The notes beneath the pieces were generated by a model. It was not told the DNA's origin, did not search any database, and saw only the letters and a program-made list of their open reading frames with translations. Shown in pieces: positions 46,623 through 58,358 of a stretch of 64,000 nucleotides of DNA. The position numbers were made by a program, and so were the translations under genes. This DNA comes from Heloderma charlesbogerti (lineage: Eukaryota; Chordata; Lepidosauria; Squamata; Helodermatidae). Numbering within the stretch: the stretch's first letter is position 1; the number at the start of each line of letters is the position of its first letter. The DNA is taken from assembly GCA_026122225.1 (NCBI GenBank), contig JANEZZ010001949.1:1302001-1366000 (forward strand), given 5' to 3'.

Positions 46623-48539
46623 GTTTCAGAAGACTGGCGAGGAGCCAGGTGTTGAACTGACACAGTGTCCTATGTGCTGTTTGTAAATGTATAGAGATCT
46701 GCATAGCCTCTCATAATGGGCAGCTTTTTAGTGGGCCTCGTAACACAAGCTAATTGGTACCCAGCAAGTAAAGCCACAGCTGTTTGGCCAATGCTAAGTG
46801 TTCTCATCCTTTGAGGTAAGGATGTTGTTTTTTTCTCCCATGAGGCATGAAAGAGAGGCTCCCTTACTCCTGAGAAGGGAGTGATTTTCTCATGACAGGC
46901 TGTGAAACAGGAGAGACACCCATAAAATCCAGCAGGCTGGTTTTGCTCTTTGTTTTTGCTCCAAGAGGTAAAACGAGCACTACCAGTCTGGAGGAATCTG
47001 TTGGTTTGTGAGGTGGTGTCTTGGGTATGGTGGACCCCAGTAGAAAGTCAGCTGTGTGATGAAGGCCTGCTTTGATCAGCTGAAGGGACCTGTGAGCTTT
47101 CTTTGCATATTCTTTCTGCATTCATTTATGATCTGTGTATACTCAATAAACTGTTGAACTGACCATTTTTGTGACTTTGCCTCACTTGGGCATCCCATGA
47201 ACCTGCTTTGACTGGGACCTGACAGGATCAGGACTCCAGTCTAACAAACTGATCACTGCCACTCGACATGGACTACAAGGAGAGAAACCATGGTACCAAA
47301 ACCGTGACAATAGGATAATAGGATTAAATCACCACAACAGAAAGTACTTCTTTAATGTTGAAAGATCCAACATTTCTTGCTCCCAGCAGCCCTTGGGACA
47401 GCTGCAGGTCCAGCTAGTAACTTTCACATGATCTGGAGGCTCTAATTTGAATGGCTGCAGAGCCAAATTCCCGCCCCACCCCCCATATTCTTGGGACTTT
47501 GAACATGCAGGCCTCTCAGCCTTTTTGTTGCAATAGGAAGGACATACATAATGCAAAACTTGTGTTGAAGGTGCATATGATGGGGTCAAAGGACCAGTTG
47601 AACTAATTATTGCCAACACTGATTTATACGTGCAGTCACATGCTTGTTACTGTTTATGCAAATGATGCATTAACACATTTGGCTATTTTGATCATACATG
47701 TTTCATTCAAGAGGTAAATTGGAAACTGCTAGCAACATCCACGTTTTTGACAGGCAATAAAACAACTGATGGCTTTGCACGTGTGGCTTGGAGGCTTTCC
47801 CCCCACTCTGTGCAGGACTCCCCATGACACTTAGGGGTGGGGAAACACCATCATAAACAGTTTCATGCAGGAAGCATAAAGCAGCCCTTGTTCAATTAGG
47901 TTGCATTATGCTTTCTCTGCTGCATGAATAATAATTAGATGTTCACATAAATAGTATGAGAGAGGCTCAAAACAGATATTTAGCATGTGTAAGTGTCCCA
48001 CGGTACTTTCATATTCCCCTTCAAAGGCCCAAGCTGAGAGTCTTGTAATTCCTTATTCTCTTTTTATCTCTCTCTTGCAAACTATGTAACATTCAGGTTT
48101 CTTCTAATTATATCATCAAGCAATGAAGAATATGGGTTCATTTGCTATACCATGTAAACTGCATTAACCCAACGTATTACAGAATACCTGCATTTAGCCT
48201 GATACTCTAGCTATCTGCTGATGTTTCCACCCCTTTTTGTAGATGGATAAAAGAGCAGCCAAGCTATCAAACAGTCTGCATCCTGTTAAGTCCCAAAGAA
48301 AGACTTGAACTGGTGGATAACTGGTTCCTATATCTTACACATTTTTAATATCTTTGTGTAGGAAAACATGAGTTTTCCATAATGCATGGAATGTGGCGTG
48401 CATGAACTGGCTTTGTTTTTGTTCTTCCTCCGAGTGGAAGCTGCATAGAAATGCATGAAATAGCCCTGGGAGCATTTCCATGTTTCCCTAAGGCCCAATC
48501 CATCCAGCCAAACTACATTCATGTCAGGTGGTTATATGA
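46623..48539. other. Non-coding DNA, one possible old LTR
   Basis: No gene seen. At 46650-47310 the DNA has an AATAAA signal (about 47145) followed by GT-rich sequence and ends near GTGACA, as an LTR could. TGTTGAACTGAC occurs at both 46652 and 47151. No paired LTR or target duplication was found, so this stays unproven. 47300-48539 shows nothing recognisable. Confidence 0.3.
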
Positions 48540-49185
48540 TCCATAAGCAGGGGTGCAGTGGTGGGGGATCTCACTGGGACGAAAACCCGGGACTTTTTTT
48601 GGAGCCAGGTCTCGGCCAGGTCCCTCCCACGCCCAGCCTACTGCTGTGGGGCAGGCGGCTAGAAAGCCCCGAGATGCTGTTGTGAGCGGGTGCTGCTGCT
48701 GCAGCACCTACTCTCCAAAGTGCCAGGCATAGGGCTGGAAGAGCGGCGGATTCCCACCAAGGCAAGGCAGCCTCGCCTGGCAAAGACTTAATTTACCTTG
48801 TCTTGCAGCCCACCTTCTCTTGCTCCCAGAGGGGAGAGATGGAGGAGCTGCCGCCACACCTGCACCTGAGACTGTGCCACCGCCATCCGGTTTCAGGGAA
48901 GGACAGGAGCACGTGTGCCAGGCGAGTTGCTTGCTGGAGACACTGATCCTGATCATCAGTCCCGTGCCCCCAGCAAACCCAGCCAGTTGCAGAGCGGCGG
49001 TAACCCAGCACGCAGACACAACACATCTGAGAACACATTGGCCAACATCAGACTCAGATAGGTCAGCTCAGTCAGTTTGTTGGGTGGCGGCGGCAGCGGC
49101 CAAAAAAGGCAGCAGGGGTGGGGTGGGGTGTGGTGGGGGCGGGGGGAAGGCAGAGAGAAGAAGGAGGAAGTCTATATGAGTGAAA
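48540..49185. other. GC-rich island, unclassified
   Basis: A 640-bp GC- and CpG-rich block in AT-rich DNA, starting CAGGGGTGCAGTGG (a hAT-like terminus) and ending in a G-rich run (49110-49160). Overlapping ORFs of 60-120 codons on both strands come from base composition; none shows a domain. It could be a decayed DNA transposon or a CpG island of an unseen transcript. Confidence 0.4.
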
Positions 49186-49377
49186 AATAAATGATATTTT
49201 AAAAATTAAAGTAAAATTATAAGAAATACCTGGGAATAAACCCCACTGAAGTCTATATGCTTACTTCCAAGAAGACATATACGTGGATATTGGGAGCCCC
49301 AGCACAGTGGCTTCCTCGCCTGCCTCTGCACAGCTCTGGGCAGTGGCCACAGAACTTCTCCACTTCGTCTCTCACCC

Positions 49378-49521
49378 AGCCTTTCCCAACCTTGTGCTCT
49401 CCAGATGGTTGGACTGCAATTCCTATCATCCCCCTCCCAGCCAGCATATCCAATATGCTGCCTGGAGCCAATGGGAGTTGTTGTCCAGCAAATCTGGAGG
49501 GCACCAGGTTGGGGAAGGCTG
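49378..49521. mobile_element. hAT-like palindromic MITE (family 'C')
   Basis: AGCCTTTCCCAACCTTGTGC then TCTCCAGATG at left and CTGGAGGGCACCAGGTTGGG then GAAGGCT at right are inverted. The interior keeps GCAATTCCTATCATCC and GGGAGTTGTTGTCCAGCA. This is the best preserved copy of the family in the window. Confidence 0.82.
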
Positions 49522-50122
49522 CAGCCTGCTGCATTTCTTCTTGGCTGGTCCTACAGAGGGTGAGGGCTTAAAGTGCACATTACCAGCAGCCGTAAGGGTC
49601 TTTAAATAAATTTGTGAAGTAAAGCAGCTTTTCTCTTGTTCTCCCTCCCCCCCACTCATTTCCTCCATATATTTGCTTTGTGCTTACTTGAGAGTAAGTC
49701 CCCATACTTGAGAGTAAGCCCCATGGCCATGAGGCTTTATTCTATCCATATGACAAGGTTACTATTTTATCTGAGGTAGAAAAAAATACATCATCACTGT
49801 TGTCCATATCTGATGTATTAGTTATTTAATTAATTGATTGGATGTATAGTCTGCTTCATCCTAAAGGCTCAGGGCTGGTAACAATATGCTAATCAATCCC
49901 TGTTGCTGGTCACCAAAAGACAGTTTGAATAAAACATGTCTTCAGCTGCTTCTGGAAGATGTGCAGACTTTGGTGTTTACAATATATGTGGTACTTTACA
50001 GAGAATCATAAGCAAAAAAGTCAGGTCTCTGCCCCTAGAAGCTTACAATCTAAATGTAAATTTAATTTGTAATCTAAAGTGACATAGCTGTTTGAAACTT
50101 AATTTTTCATTATACAAGCTAT

Positions 50123-50162
50123 TATTATTATTATTATTATTGTTGTTGTTGTTGTTGTTATT
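50123..50162. repeat. (ATT)n(GTT)n microsatellite
   Basis: About seven ATT/TTA units followed by about six GTT units. Confidence 0.88.
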
Positions 50163-50733
50163 ATGTTCTCCTTTTTCCTCACACCATTTAGATATAATGT
50201 GCCTTTAGGAAGTAAGGTGTGGAGATGTGAATGGCCTAGACCCTTGTCCTCCTCTTGAAAATATGCTCCCATTGTTCTGTATCTCTTATTAAAAAACACA
50301 GATAAAGCTGATTCACATACCCTTAACTAAGGTTTATTTATGGTGGGGAGCCTCATTACTGCATCACCCTTAAAACTCCTGATTCTTAAACTTGTTCTTG
50401 GCAGTTCTCCAAACTATACCCCAGTACCACCAGCCAGAGCCAGCTGGAGCACCATCCTACCCCACTCCCATAATCTCTGGGCAGGAAAGGAGAACAGGGC
50501 CACAGCAATACACCAGCTCCCTCAATAAGTGTAGTTAGGACTGGTGCCTTTTTGTGCTTTACAGGGAGCAGGGGGAAAGAAATTTTATGGGAAAGTTTCT
50601 TTCACATCTTGATGAACATGAAAAAGATGGAGGCAGATGGGTGGTGCAAATGAGAAGCAAGATTATATCTTATTCAGCTATTGAATTATTAATATTCATT
50701 ATAAGACTTGGTTTGTGCCGGTTTTTAGGACTT

Positions 50734-50834
50734 ATCACACAATCCTATGCGTGTTTACTCAGAAGTCAGTCCCACTATGTTCAATTGCCAATTGGGCTTC
50801 CTCCCAGGTAAGTGTGCATAGGACTGCAGCCTTA
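50734..50834. mobile_element. Short palindromic MITE
   Basis: CACAATCCTATGCGTGTTTA then CTCAGAAGTCAGTCCCACTA at left, CTCCCAGGTAAGTGTGCATA then GGACTGCAGCCTTAG at right. The ends and the TCAGAAGT/ACTTACTCCC-type arms are inverted. About 100 bp, a type abundant in squamate genomes. Half copies lie near 25710-25760, 54124-54180 and 57905-57968. Confidence 0.7.
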
Positions 50835-51708
50835 GCTGCCTTCCCAAGATCTCTGTAAATTTAATTCAGAATAAACACCCATTGGATTGCACTGTTAATT
50901 CTTGAACATTAATTTCTACAGTAAGCAGAACTGCCAAATGCAACCTGCTCTGTCAGCTACAATTTTTGGTACAAGGTTGGCATGTACCTGGGCAAACAAG
51001 CCCTGGTGGAGGGAAGGGAAATAGGAAAAAAATCAGTTGTGGGTAGAGGAGGAGAAGGTGTGTCTGTGTGCGCGCAGGGTTCAATCCAGCTGGTGTGTGG
51101 ACATTTCTGTTGGGGGAGGGGGGAGATCATAGAATCATATAATGAAGGAGCTTAGGGAAGGGTAATGGGTAATGCTGGGGCGCTAAGGGAGTGTGTAAGG
51201 GGGCTGTTTAAATGAGAAGGGATCTGTCCACGAGGGCTGAGTTGAGAGGGTGAAGCTTCCATAGAGTATCATATTTTGAAAACCTAAAATGTTTGTGTTT
51301 GAGCGAGTGAGTGGGTGGGTTGGTGGGTGAAAATGTTTTTAATACCCCTGCATTTTTTTCTCAGACATCCAATTGAAATGCCACTGCCCTACTCTCAGCT
51401 GCACTTTTTTTGGATCCCAGCTGAAGGCTGTATATCTTACAAGGTTGTATAATCTTAGAAGGGGGCATGACTGTGGCTGTCACAAAGGGACCCCACACTT
51501 CTGAATTTGCCACTACCCTACTGTGCAAAAGTAGTCATTACCAATGCTATACCTACCATAATGAAGATATACAGAGGACTTGCCATTTGAGGGTGGGTTG
51601 GGCGTTGTAATGTGTCTATGCTCTCTCGAATACCAAGATACAAGCTCCTTCTCTGTTCCTAATTTTGAGATTTGTTCTATTTCCAAATGAGACGCAGTAG
51701 ATGTGTAG

Positions 51709-52446
51709 CAGGGACAGAGAACCTCTTTCAGCCCAATTCAGTTCTGGAGAAGCTCCCGGAGGCCACATTCCCGTAGCAGGCAAGGCCAAGGGCAAACAGA
51801 GTGGGTGCAAAAGAACCAAAGAATACCAGCATATTGTAGCTGGAGGGAGCAATCCTATGGCCCCTAGACAGCATCTGGGGGGCCGTAGGATTTTTGGGAT
51901 TCCTGGATCTGAGGTCAGAGACAGCGATCAGGAGTCCAAGATCCTCGGCCTCTTGCAGCCGCCACGGGGAGAACCATGCCAGCTGCCTCTCCAAGGTCGC
52001 AAAAGCAACCTCAGAGAGGAGGGAAAGGGGTGGTTCTGTGGAAGGGAGGGGAGGGGACTGGGGAGGCCATCTTACAAAGAATCCACTGGCCTCCCTCCCT
52101 CTCTGCAGACCCCCAGCTGGATGGGCAAGAAAGCACATCTAGCAAAAATACAGAGTGGGAGGAGTGTGGAGGTGAAGATTGCCTCTGCTGCTCCTCCCAC
52201 TCTGCACTGGATGTCCATAAGCCTTGGAGTTCAGAGGCTGATGGGCATCCTGATAGGATTGCACCCTAAAGCTCTTACTTACAGTAACTAAGCATTAGGA
52301 GAGGCATTTCAATCCTTTAGAATGGGAAAAAAAAACAAGAAACCACCTAACAATCAGTGGTTTGGGGAAAGGGGATGGGGTCAGGGCCATCTGGGGAAAC
52401 CCAGAGGGCCGGATTTGGCCCCCGGGCATGAGGTTGCCCACCTCTG
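51709..52446. mobile_element. hAT-like element 'B', copy 1, with nested element
   Basis: Starts CAGGGACAGAGAACCTCTTT and CAGCCC, runs to AATACCAGCATATTGTAGCT, is interrupted at 51846-52268, and resumes CTTAGGAG-like CATTAGGAGAGGCATTTCAA, GAGGGCCGGATTTGGCCCCC and ends GAGGTTGCCCACCTCTG. Sister copies at 54372 and 58359 are collinear with the two halves joined. Confidence 0.8.
51846..52268. mobile_element. Non-autonomous element 'A', copy 3 (nested)
   Basis: Begins GAGCAATCCTATGGCCCCTA and ends GATAGGATTGCACCCTAA, inverted termini. It carries GACAGCATCTGGGGGGCCGT (as copy 1 at 7020) and GGATGTCCATAAGCC (as 17030). Its absence from B copies 2 and 3 shows that it jumped into B. The long ORFs across it have no family resemblance. 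Confidence 0.8.
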
Positions 52447-52935
52447 CTCTGTGGGATCAACATGTCCATGCAGATCAGCTTCCTGAGTCAAGGACAAATC
52501 TAGTTATTGGTACTTTAGTCCTGAGCAGCTGGGCCCCCACCCATTTTCAGCTGAATTTTAAGAACAGCCATACCAGGGTAACTAATAGCAAAAGATAACA
52601 TGCCCTGTGCTTTGGCAAGAACATTTGGATCTTTAAAACATAGATTCCAGATGGCTTCAGGATATTGAAACTGACCTTTTATTTTCTGAAGATTAAAATG
52701 TTCATACATTTTTCACTCTCTCAAGTGTTACTGGCAAAGGAAATAAAGAACCAGAAAATGGAGTAGTTGTATATCTAGTGCCATCAAAGACTGTTAAAAA
52801 AATGAAGCATCGTGCTATTACCATAGCTAGCAGGAGAATAACTTCTGCAAAATAAGCAAATATATGCAAATTTGCTTTATTGTTAATATAATAAGAGCAG
52901 GTTACATAGCAGTTAGTAGAGTAACAACCTAAATC

Positions 52936-53052
52936 AATCTTTCCCAAATTACAGATGTTTTAAACCAACTCCCATGAGCCTCAGGCATCACAGGAATGCT
53001 AGGAGTTGTAGTCCAAAAATCTAGATGGCACCAGGTTTGGGGAAGGCTGGTC
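52936..53052. mobile_element. hAT-like palindromic MITE (family 'C')
   Basis: TCTTTCCCAAATTACAGATG at left and ATCTAGATGGCACCAGGTTT then GGGGAAGGCTGG at right, with CAACTCCCATGAGCC and GGAGTTGTAGTCCAAAAA inside as inverted arms. Confidence 0.75.
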
Positions 53053-53646
53053 TAAACAAGGAGACAACCAGCGAAGGGAATGAAACAGTAAAGCAGGGGT
53101 GCAAAAACCCTGACCCATGGGCATAATGTGGCCTTACAACGCCAGGGACTTGGTTGGCACTGGCAGGACTATTTATTTGCAGGAAGCATTGGTGGGCACA
53201 GGAAAGATTAAGCATCCCCTGTTTCCACCTGCTGATTCTCTCCAACAAATGCCCTGTAAGTTTGATTACTCATTTGCCAAACTAATATGAATTCTGCCCT
53301 GAAGCCATGTATAAAGAGTATAAAATTCAGGACAGGATAACATAATTCAAATCCACCCATGATCCTTCTAGTATTGCAGTGTGTGCTGTTGCATAATGTT
53401 AATATATCACCCAAGGCTGCTGGGTAATGCTGCTTTCCAAACCACTGTGTTAAGTTTGGTTCCCCTTCTTATTGTCAAAAAGACACATATTTCAAACCCA
53501 GAAGTCCAGGGCCACACCATCAATGGTTCAATAGACTGAGGATCCTACAGCCCTTTCTGTATTTGAACATGGCACTTATTACAGACAGCAGTCACCAGAC
53601 ACACATTTAGGTCTTTGTTCAGCATATGTCCAGCACATACAACTGT

Positions 53647-53674
53647 ATATGTATGTGTGTGTGTGTGTATGTGT
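53647..53674. repeat. (TG)n microsatellite
   Basis: Interrupted TG/TATG repeat of about 28 bp. Confidence 0.85.
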
Positions 53675-53794
53675 ACATATATTAATAAAACTTGGTTACT
53701 ACTTGATATAACAAAATGTCTAAGTTGTTTACATGCTAAAATAATTAATAAAAATTACAGGTGCAACAAAAAAGCCAAAACAATAAAAAAAAAC

Positions 53795-53798
<4 letters not shown>

Positions 53799-53829
<31 letters not shown>
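53799..53829. repeat. (TG)n microsatellite
   Basis: About 15 perfect TG units. Confidence 0.92.
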
Positions 53830-53831
<2 letters not shown>

Positions 53832-54371
53832 CTGTGTCTTTGCCACGTTAGGGTAATATTGAAACTGTTGACTTTTCATTTGAGGTAACTGTAACAGTCC
53901 TGTTACTGAAGAGAGCTGATATATGTTTTTGAATGTGTACCAACTTTGGTCCCAAGCTGCCAACCCTCTGCACCTATTTTATTTGTATTGTATAAAATAA
54001 AAGACAGGCAGAGAGATCTAATAAAAATATTAATTTTAAAAAGTCAATTGCCTACAATGGTCCTTCAAGATCTATCATGGCTAATCATCTAGTTTGGTCT
54101 CCTGGCAGAGCCTGTGACTTACAGCACAATCCTAGGGGGTCTATTCAGAAGTAAGCCTTACAGGTTCAGTGGTGCTGTTGCTAGGCTCTTGAGCTAATTG
54201 GGATCTTATCCTTTCTATGGCTGGAGAGCCAGAGTGCAGGAGCAGGTAGAAAGGAGCGGTTGTCTTGATTCTCTTTTTTGAGTTCAGGGAGGTGTTTTGT
54301 TTTTTTTTAAAGTTGCACCTTTTTTATAGACATAACTATGACACAGGAGGTGGGAAGTGGCCCTAAGTCAT

Positions 54372-54746
54372 TTGATGGGAACCATTTTTCAGCCCAAGGG
54401 CCTAATTCAGCTCTGGGGAAGCTCTTGGGGGCCTCATTCCAGTGGTGGGAGGGGGCAGAGGCAAAAGGGGAGGGGGCAGAGGCAAAAAGGCGGGGGTTGA
54501 AATACCAGCATATTTTAGCTGAAAGTTCTTCCTGCCAGTAATGAAGCCTTAGGAGAGGCATTTCAACTGTGCAGCGGTGGTGGGAGGGGATTACGCAAAA
54601 GCTGGGAAAGCACCAAATGATCAGTGGTTGTGGGGAAAGGGGATGGGTCAAATGGATGAGGGCGTGGCCATCTGGGGAACACCAGAGGGCCGGATTTGGA
54701 TCCCTGGAGGGCCGGATTTGGCCCTGCTGGCTGAGGTTGCCCAGTG
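54372..54746. mobile_element. hAT-like element 'B', copy 2
   Basis: TTGATGGGAACCATTTTTCA then GCCCAAGGGCC at left; AATACCAGCATATTTTAGCT, CTTAGGAGAGGCATTTCAAC and GAGGGCCGGATTTGGCCCTG then GAGGTTGCCCAGTG at right. It has its own internal tandem duplications: a 20-bp unit GAGGGGGCAGAGGCAAAAGG at 54447-54489 and GGAGGGCCGGATTTGG near 54683-54722. It is uninterrupted where copy 1 holds element A. Confidence 0.78.
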
Positions 54747-55196
54747 AACACAGGATTCCAACTAAGCTCTCTGCCTCCCCGCTGCCCCAGCACATCCCCA
54801 ACTCTGCCCAGTTTTCTACACTGCAGTGTCCTGCTGCCATAGGGCTTTTGCTGGAGGAAGCCTCCGACCAGTGCAGCGGCATCGCTACCCTCTAGATTCA
54901 CTGTGCTGGCATGCCTCGGAGCTCCAACAGGGCAGAGGAACTTAGGAGCCACTCTGTGAGTGGGTATGGATCGGGATAGAATTCTGATGCTAGACAGAAG
55001 GCGGTGCAGCCAAGAAAACAACAAAGTTTTTAATAGAGCTGTATGCAGATAGCCTCTTGAAACTCTCCCCCTTACTCGTGGGCAGAGAAGTTTGGGAGAC
55101 AATTTTGCCAAATTTCTCCAGGGGAGGGAGAAATTCCCAACAGTTTCTCCCAGGTAGGGCTCCCCATTGGCAGGGCTTGTAGCGCAACTTCTTTCC

Positions 55197-56540
55197 ATTT
55201 CAGTCAGGCTCCCGGCCTGGGCATGGGACAGAAATGGCCTTGGTCACCTGGCTGGATGATATGGGGAGGGCTCTGGATAGGGGCGAATGCTCCTTGTTCT
55301 CCTCGATCTCTCAGCGGCTTTTGATACTGTCGACCATGGTATCCTCCTGGACCGCCTGGAGGGGTTGGGCACAGGGGACACCGTATTTCAGTGGTTCCGT
55401 TCCTTCCTCTCTGGCAGGTACCAGGGGGTAGCTCTGGGGGAAGAGACTTCAGACCCTTGGTTGCTCACTTGCGGGGTGCCACAGGCTTCTATTCTCTCCC
55501 CAGTGTTATTTAACATTTATATGAAGCAACTGGGGGCGATCATCAGGAGGTTTGGGGTGCAGTGTCACCAATATGCGGATGACATGCAACTCTGCCTCTC
55601 ATTAACTCCTCGTCAAGGTTGGTGTAGAAACCCTGTCCAAGTGTCTGGAGTCGGTGAGTGGCTGGATGGAAAGGACTAAGCTGAAACTGAACCCCGACAA
55701 AACCGAAGTACTTTTTGTGGGAGACAAGGCGAGGTTGGGGGATGTTGATGGGGTGCAGCTACCCCTGAAGGACCAGGTCCGCAGTCTGGGGATCATTTTA
55801 GACTCCCAGCTGTCCATGGAGGCTCAGGTGTCAGCCATGAGCTGGGTGGCGCTGTACCAACTCCATCTGATATGGGAGCTGAGCCCCACCTCCCTAACCA
55901 TCTGCTCCCCACAGTAGTTCATGCCCTGGTCTCCTCACGTCTAGACTACTGTAATGTGCTCTATGTGGGGTTACCCTTGAAGACAGATCAGAAGTTGCAG
56001 CTGGTGCAGAATGTGGCAACCCACCTGATTAAAAACAGCCATCGGAGTGGTCATATCACTCCACTGCTGAAGGAGTTGCACTGGTTGCCAGTTGTTTTCT
56101 GGGCCCAGTTCAAGGTGTTGATATTGACCTTTCAAACCCTATATGGTTCTTGCCCAGTCTATCTCAAGGAGCGCCTCCAGCAACACCAGGGATGCTGTTC
56201 AGCAAGATTTGCCTTGGAAGGCCTTCTGTCTGTCCCATCAGCCAGGACAGCTAGGCTGGTGAGGGCTAGGGATAAGGCCTTTTCTGCGTTGGCCTCCAGT
56301 CTGTGGAATTCCCTCCATAGTGATCTCTGCCATGCCCCCTCCTTGATGAGCTTTCACTGGGCTTTGAAAACCTGGCTGTTCAGGCAGGCATTTGGGTTGG
56401 GCTAGGGTTTTTTTAGAGCAATGTTGTTTTATTCAGTTGATTATGTTGTATTTTGTATTGTTATTCATATTGTACGCTGCCTAGATTGGCCAGGTAGCTG
56501 GCCAGATGGGCAGCTAATAAATCTAATAAATAAATTTTAA
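55197..56540 (+). mobile_element. L2 LINE, 5'-truncated
   Basis: Starts at the same RT position as the copy at 44432 (FQSGS.PGHGTEMALVTW) and covers LLDLSAAFDTVDHGILLDRL, CGVPQASILSPVLFNIYMKQ and QYADDMQLCLSL (YADD kept). The C-terminal part is LKLNPDKTEVLFVGDKARLG, SSRLDYCNVLYVGLPLKT and LLKELHWLPVVFWAQFK. The 3' tail has CTAATAAATCTAATAAATAA. Frameshifts near 55300, 55610 and 55880 break the ORF into frames of 130, 87 and 177 codons. Confidence 0.92.
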
Positions 56541-57185
56541 AAAATTGTAATGGTTTCTGGGTTTTTCATGCTGCAACAGCATAAACTGCCTTGGCAGGCT
56601 GGCCCCCAGTTTGCATCTACTGCAATGCAGGTGGGGGCCGTGTTGTGTCCAGTTCCAGGGATGAGGTAGAGCTCGTGCTCTGCCAAAATCTGTCCTCCAG
56701 TTTCCTAAAAGTTTTCTCTCTCCATTCTCTTCCATTGTTCTGCCTCATTCAGGATGATTTATAGTTTATTTGTGGTATTTTTTAGTATACCTAATCACAG
56801 CCAGCTTCCCAGACTGCCTGCACGTCCTGGTCTGGAAAAACCCTATGGGAGGAATTACCTTATGGTGCTTTAAACTGGGCTGTAATTGAAGTGTAGGAAG
56901 CTGAGGAGGCCACAGGCAGCCAGAGAGATGATTGTACAATGAAAAACAGGACACTTGTGCTCACTCCTCGGATACCTCCTAAGTAAGTTAAGCCCAAGAA
57001 ACTCAAACCCAACCCATGAGAATTTATCTGACATTTCTTCACCACTGAATTTCCTTTGAAAGCAATTTCTCTTCAATCAAATTGAATGAGAATGGTTGAA
57101 AAAAATGTGGGAGAAATTTTCAGCACAGCACTAAGTTACCATCATATTTCAACTTGAATCTGAAATGGCCTTGATGGCTGGCACA

Positions 57186-57224
<39 letters not shown>

Positions 57225-57968
57225 AGTGAGAGAGAGAGAGAGAATTAGGTCAGTTGATTCACAAGCGGCTCAGTAAATACAAAACTGGAATGCATATTTC
57301 CGCCTCATCCCTAAGGAAGTATCCATATTGCACAATCTGGTGAAGAAGCTTCCCTGGTCTCTAGGATCTCAAAGGCACTGAACTCCTAAAGCTCACAAAT
57401 GGGGAAAGTCCCCAGCTGATCAGCTTCACTAGCATTTGCTAATTCGATTTCCTCCGAGCCCTCCAACTCCTCTGTGCAATCTGCTAATCCTGATATACTG
57501 AGAGGTCATGCAACTAATACGCTCTCTCGCTAAGGGTGATGATTAAATTAATTAGTCATACTCCATAGACTGTGGAATTGGATGAAGGATGTATTAACCC
57601 AAAGTTGTAACACTGGTTTCAAGATAAGTTTATTGCAGCACCAGAGACAGCTTTTACCACCTCTAATTGAGCCATAGATCTTGGCATTCTAGAGCCACAG
57701 GGACCTATGGCTGAAACCAAGAATGTGCACTGTGGTGGGCAGGCGGATTCCAGGCACACTTTGTCTCCCTGTGCTCTAGAGAAATACAGGCAATAAAACT
57801 TTTGATTATGCTAACCTTATGATTCAGCCTTATGATTCTATTATTGCTATCCATTATTAAGCTCTTATTACAAGAAACCAAAACTGCAGATGTAAGGCTC
57901 TTAAGGCTGTGATCCTATCCACTCTCAGTAAAACTTACTTCTGAGTAAACATGCATAACATTGTGCTG
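56541..57968. other. Non-coding DNA with an AT-rich block
   Basis: No gene seen. The stretch 57420-57640 is free of repeats and holds ATGATTAAATTAATTAGTCA (57539-57558), a double homeodomain-type core. It might be a conserved non-coding element, but this needs alignment. Confidence 0.3.
57189..57243. repeat. (TG)n(AG)n compound microsatellite
   Basis: About 17 TG units followed by AG units; the longest microsatellite in the window. Confidence 0.93.
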
Positions 57969-58108
57969 TTAGGGCACAATCCTATGCATGTTTAGACAGA
58001 GAAAAGGCCTACAATCCTCAGCATTCCTCAGCCAGCCATGCTGGCTGGGGAATGTTGAGAGTTGTAGGCCTTTTCTCTATCTAAACATGCACAGGTTTGC
58101 GGCCTTAA
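57969..58108. mobile_element. Long near-perfect palindrome (MITE)
   Basis: Two arms of about 65 bp (57971-58035 and 58042-58105) with almost no loop. Left blocks are CAATCCTATGCATGTTTAGA, CAGAGAAAAGGCCTACAATC and CTCAGCATTCC; right blocks are their reverse complements with few mismatches. The ends TTAGGGCACAATCC and CGGCCTTAA resemble the ends of element A. Confidence 0.82.
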
Positions 58109-58358
58109 TCTCTTTTTTACACCATCTAGTTTTGGTTTTATTTTAAGGCTGGAGTTAATAGGCAAGAAAGTTGACATGGCTTCCCTAGACAGAGACACCA
58201 GTTTCTTTAAACAGGTTTCTCAAAGGGCTGTAGCTGCAGGAAAGGTTCCCCATAGGGATATCCCAGCTCCCTTTCCTGAGTTTTGAGCTTTTAAAGCCAA
58301 ACTAAAAGTACTCCCAGAAGATTCATGCTACCAATCAAAAGATATTATGCAGCTATTC

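Noticed and set aside
46650..47310. Solo LTR of an endogenous retrovirus
   Set aside because: An AATAAA signal and a possible CA end exist, but there is no matching target duplication, paired LTR or internal coding DNA.
48820..49179. 119-codon frame in the GC-rich island
   Set aside because: It ends in a Gly/Arg low-complexity tail from G-runs and has no domain or splice context. Kept only as part of an unclassified island.
51701..52291. 196-codon frame on + and 136-codon frame on - as genes
   Set aside because: They cross the border between two non-autonomous elements (B and A), carry no domain, and overlap on both strands as GC-rich repeats often do.
54307..55198. Minus-strand frames of 191 and 211 codons
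   Set aside because: They run across element B, with its tandem duplications, and flanking DNA. No domain is recognisable and composition explains them.
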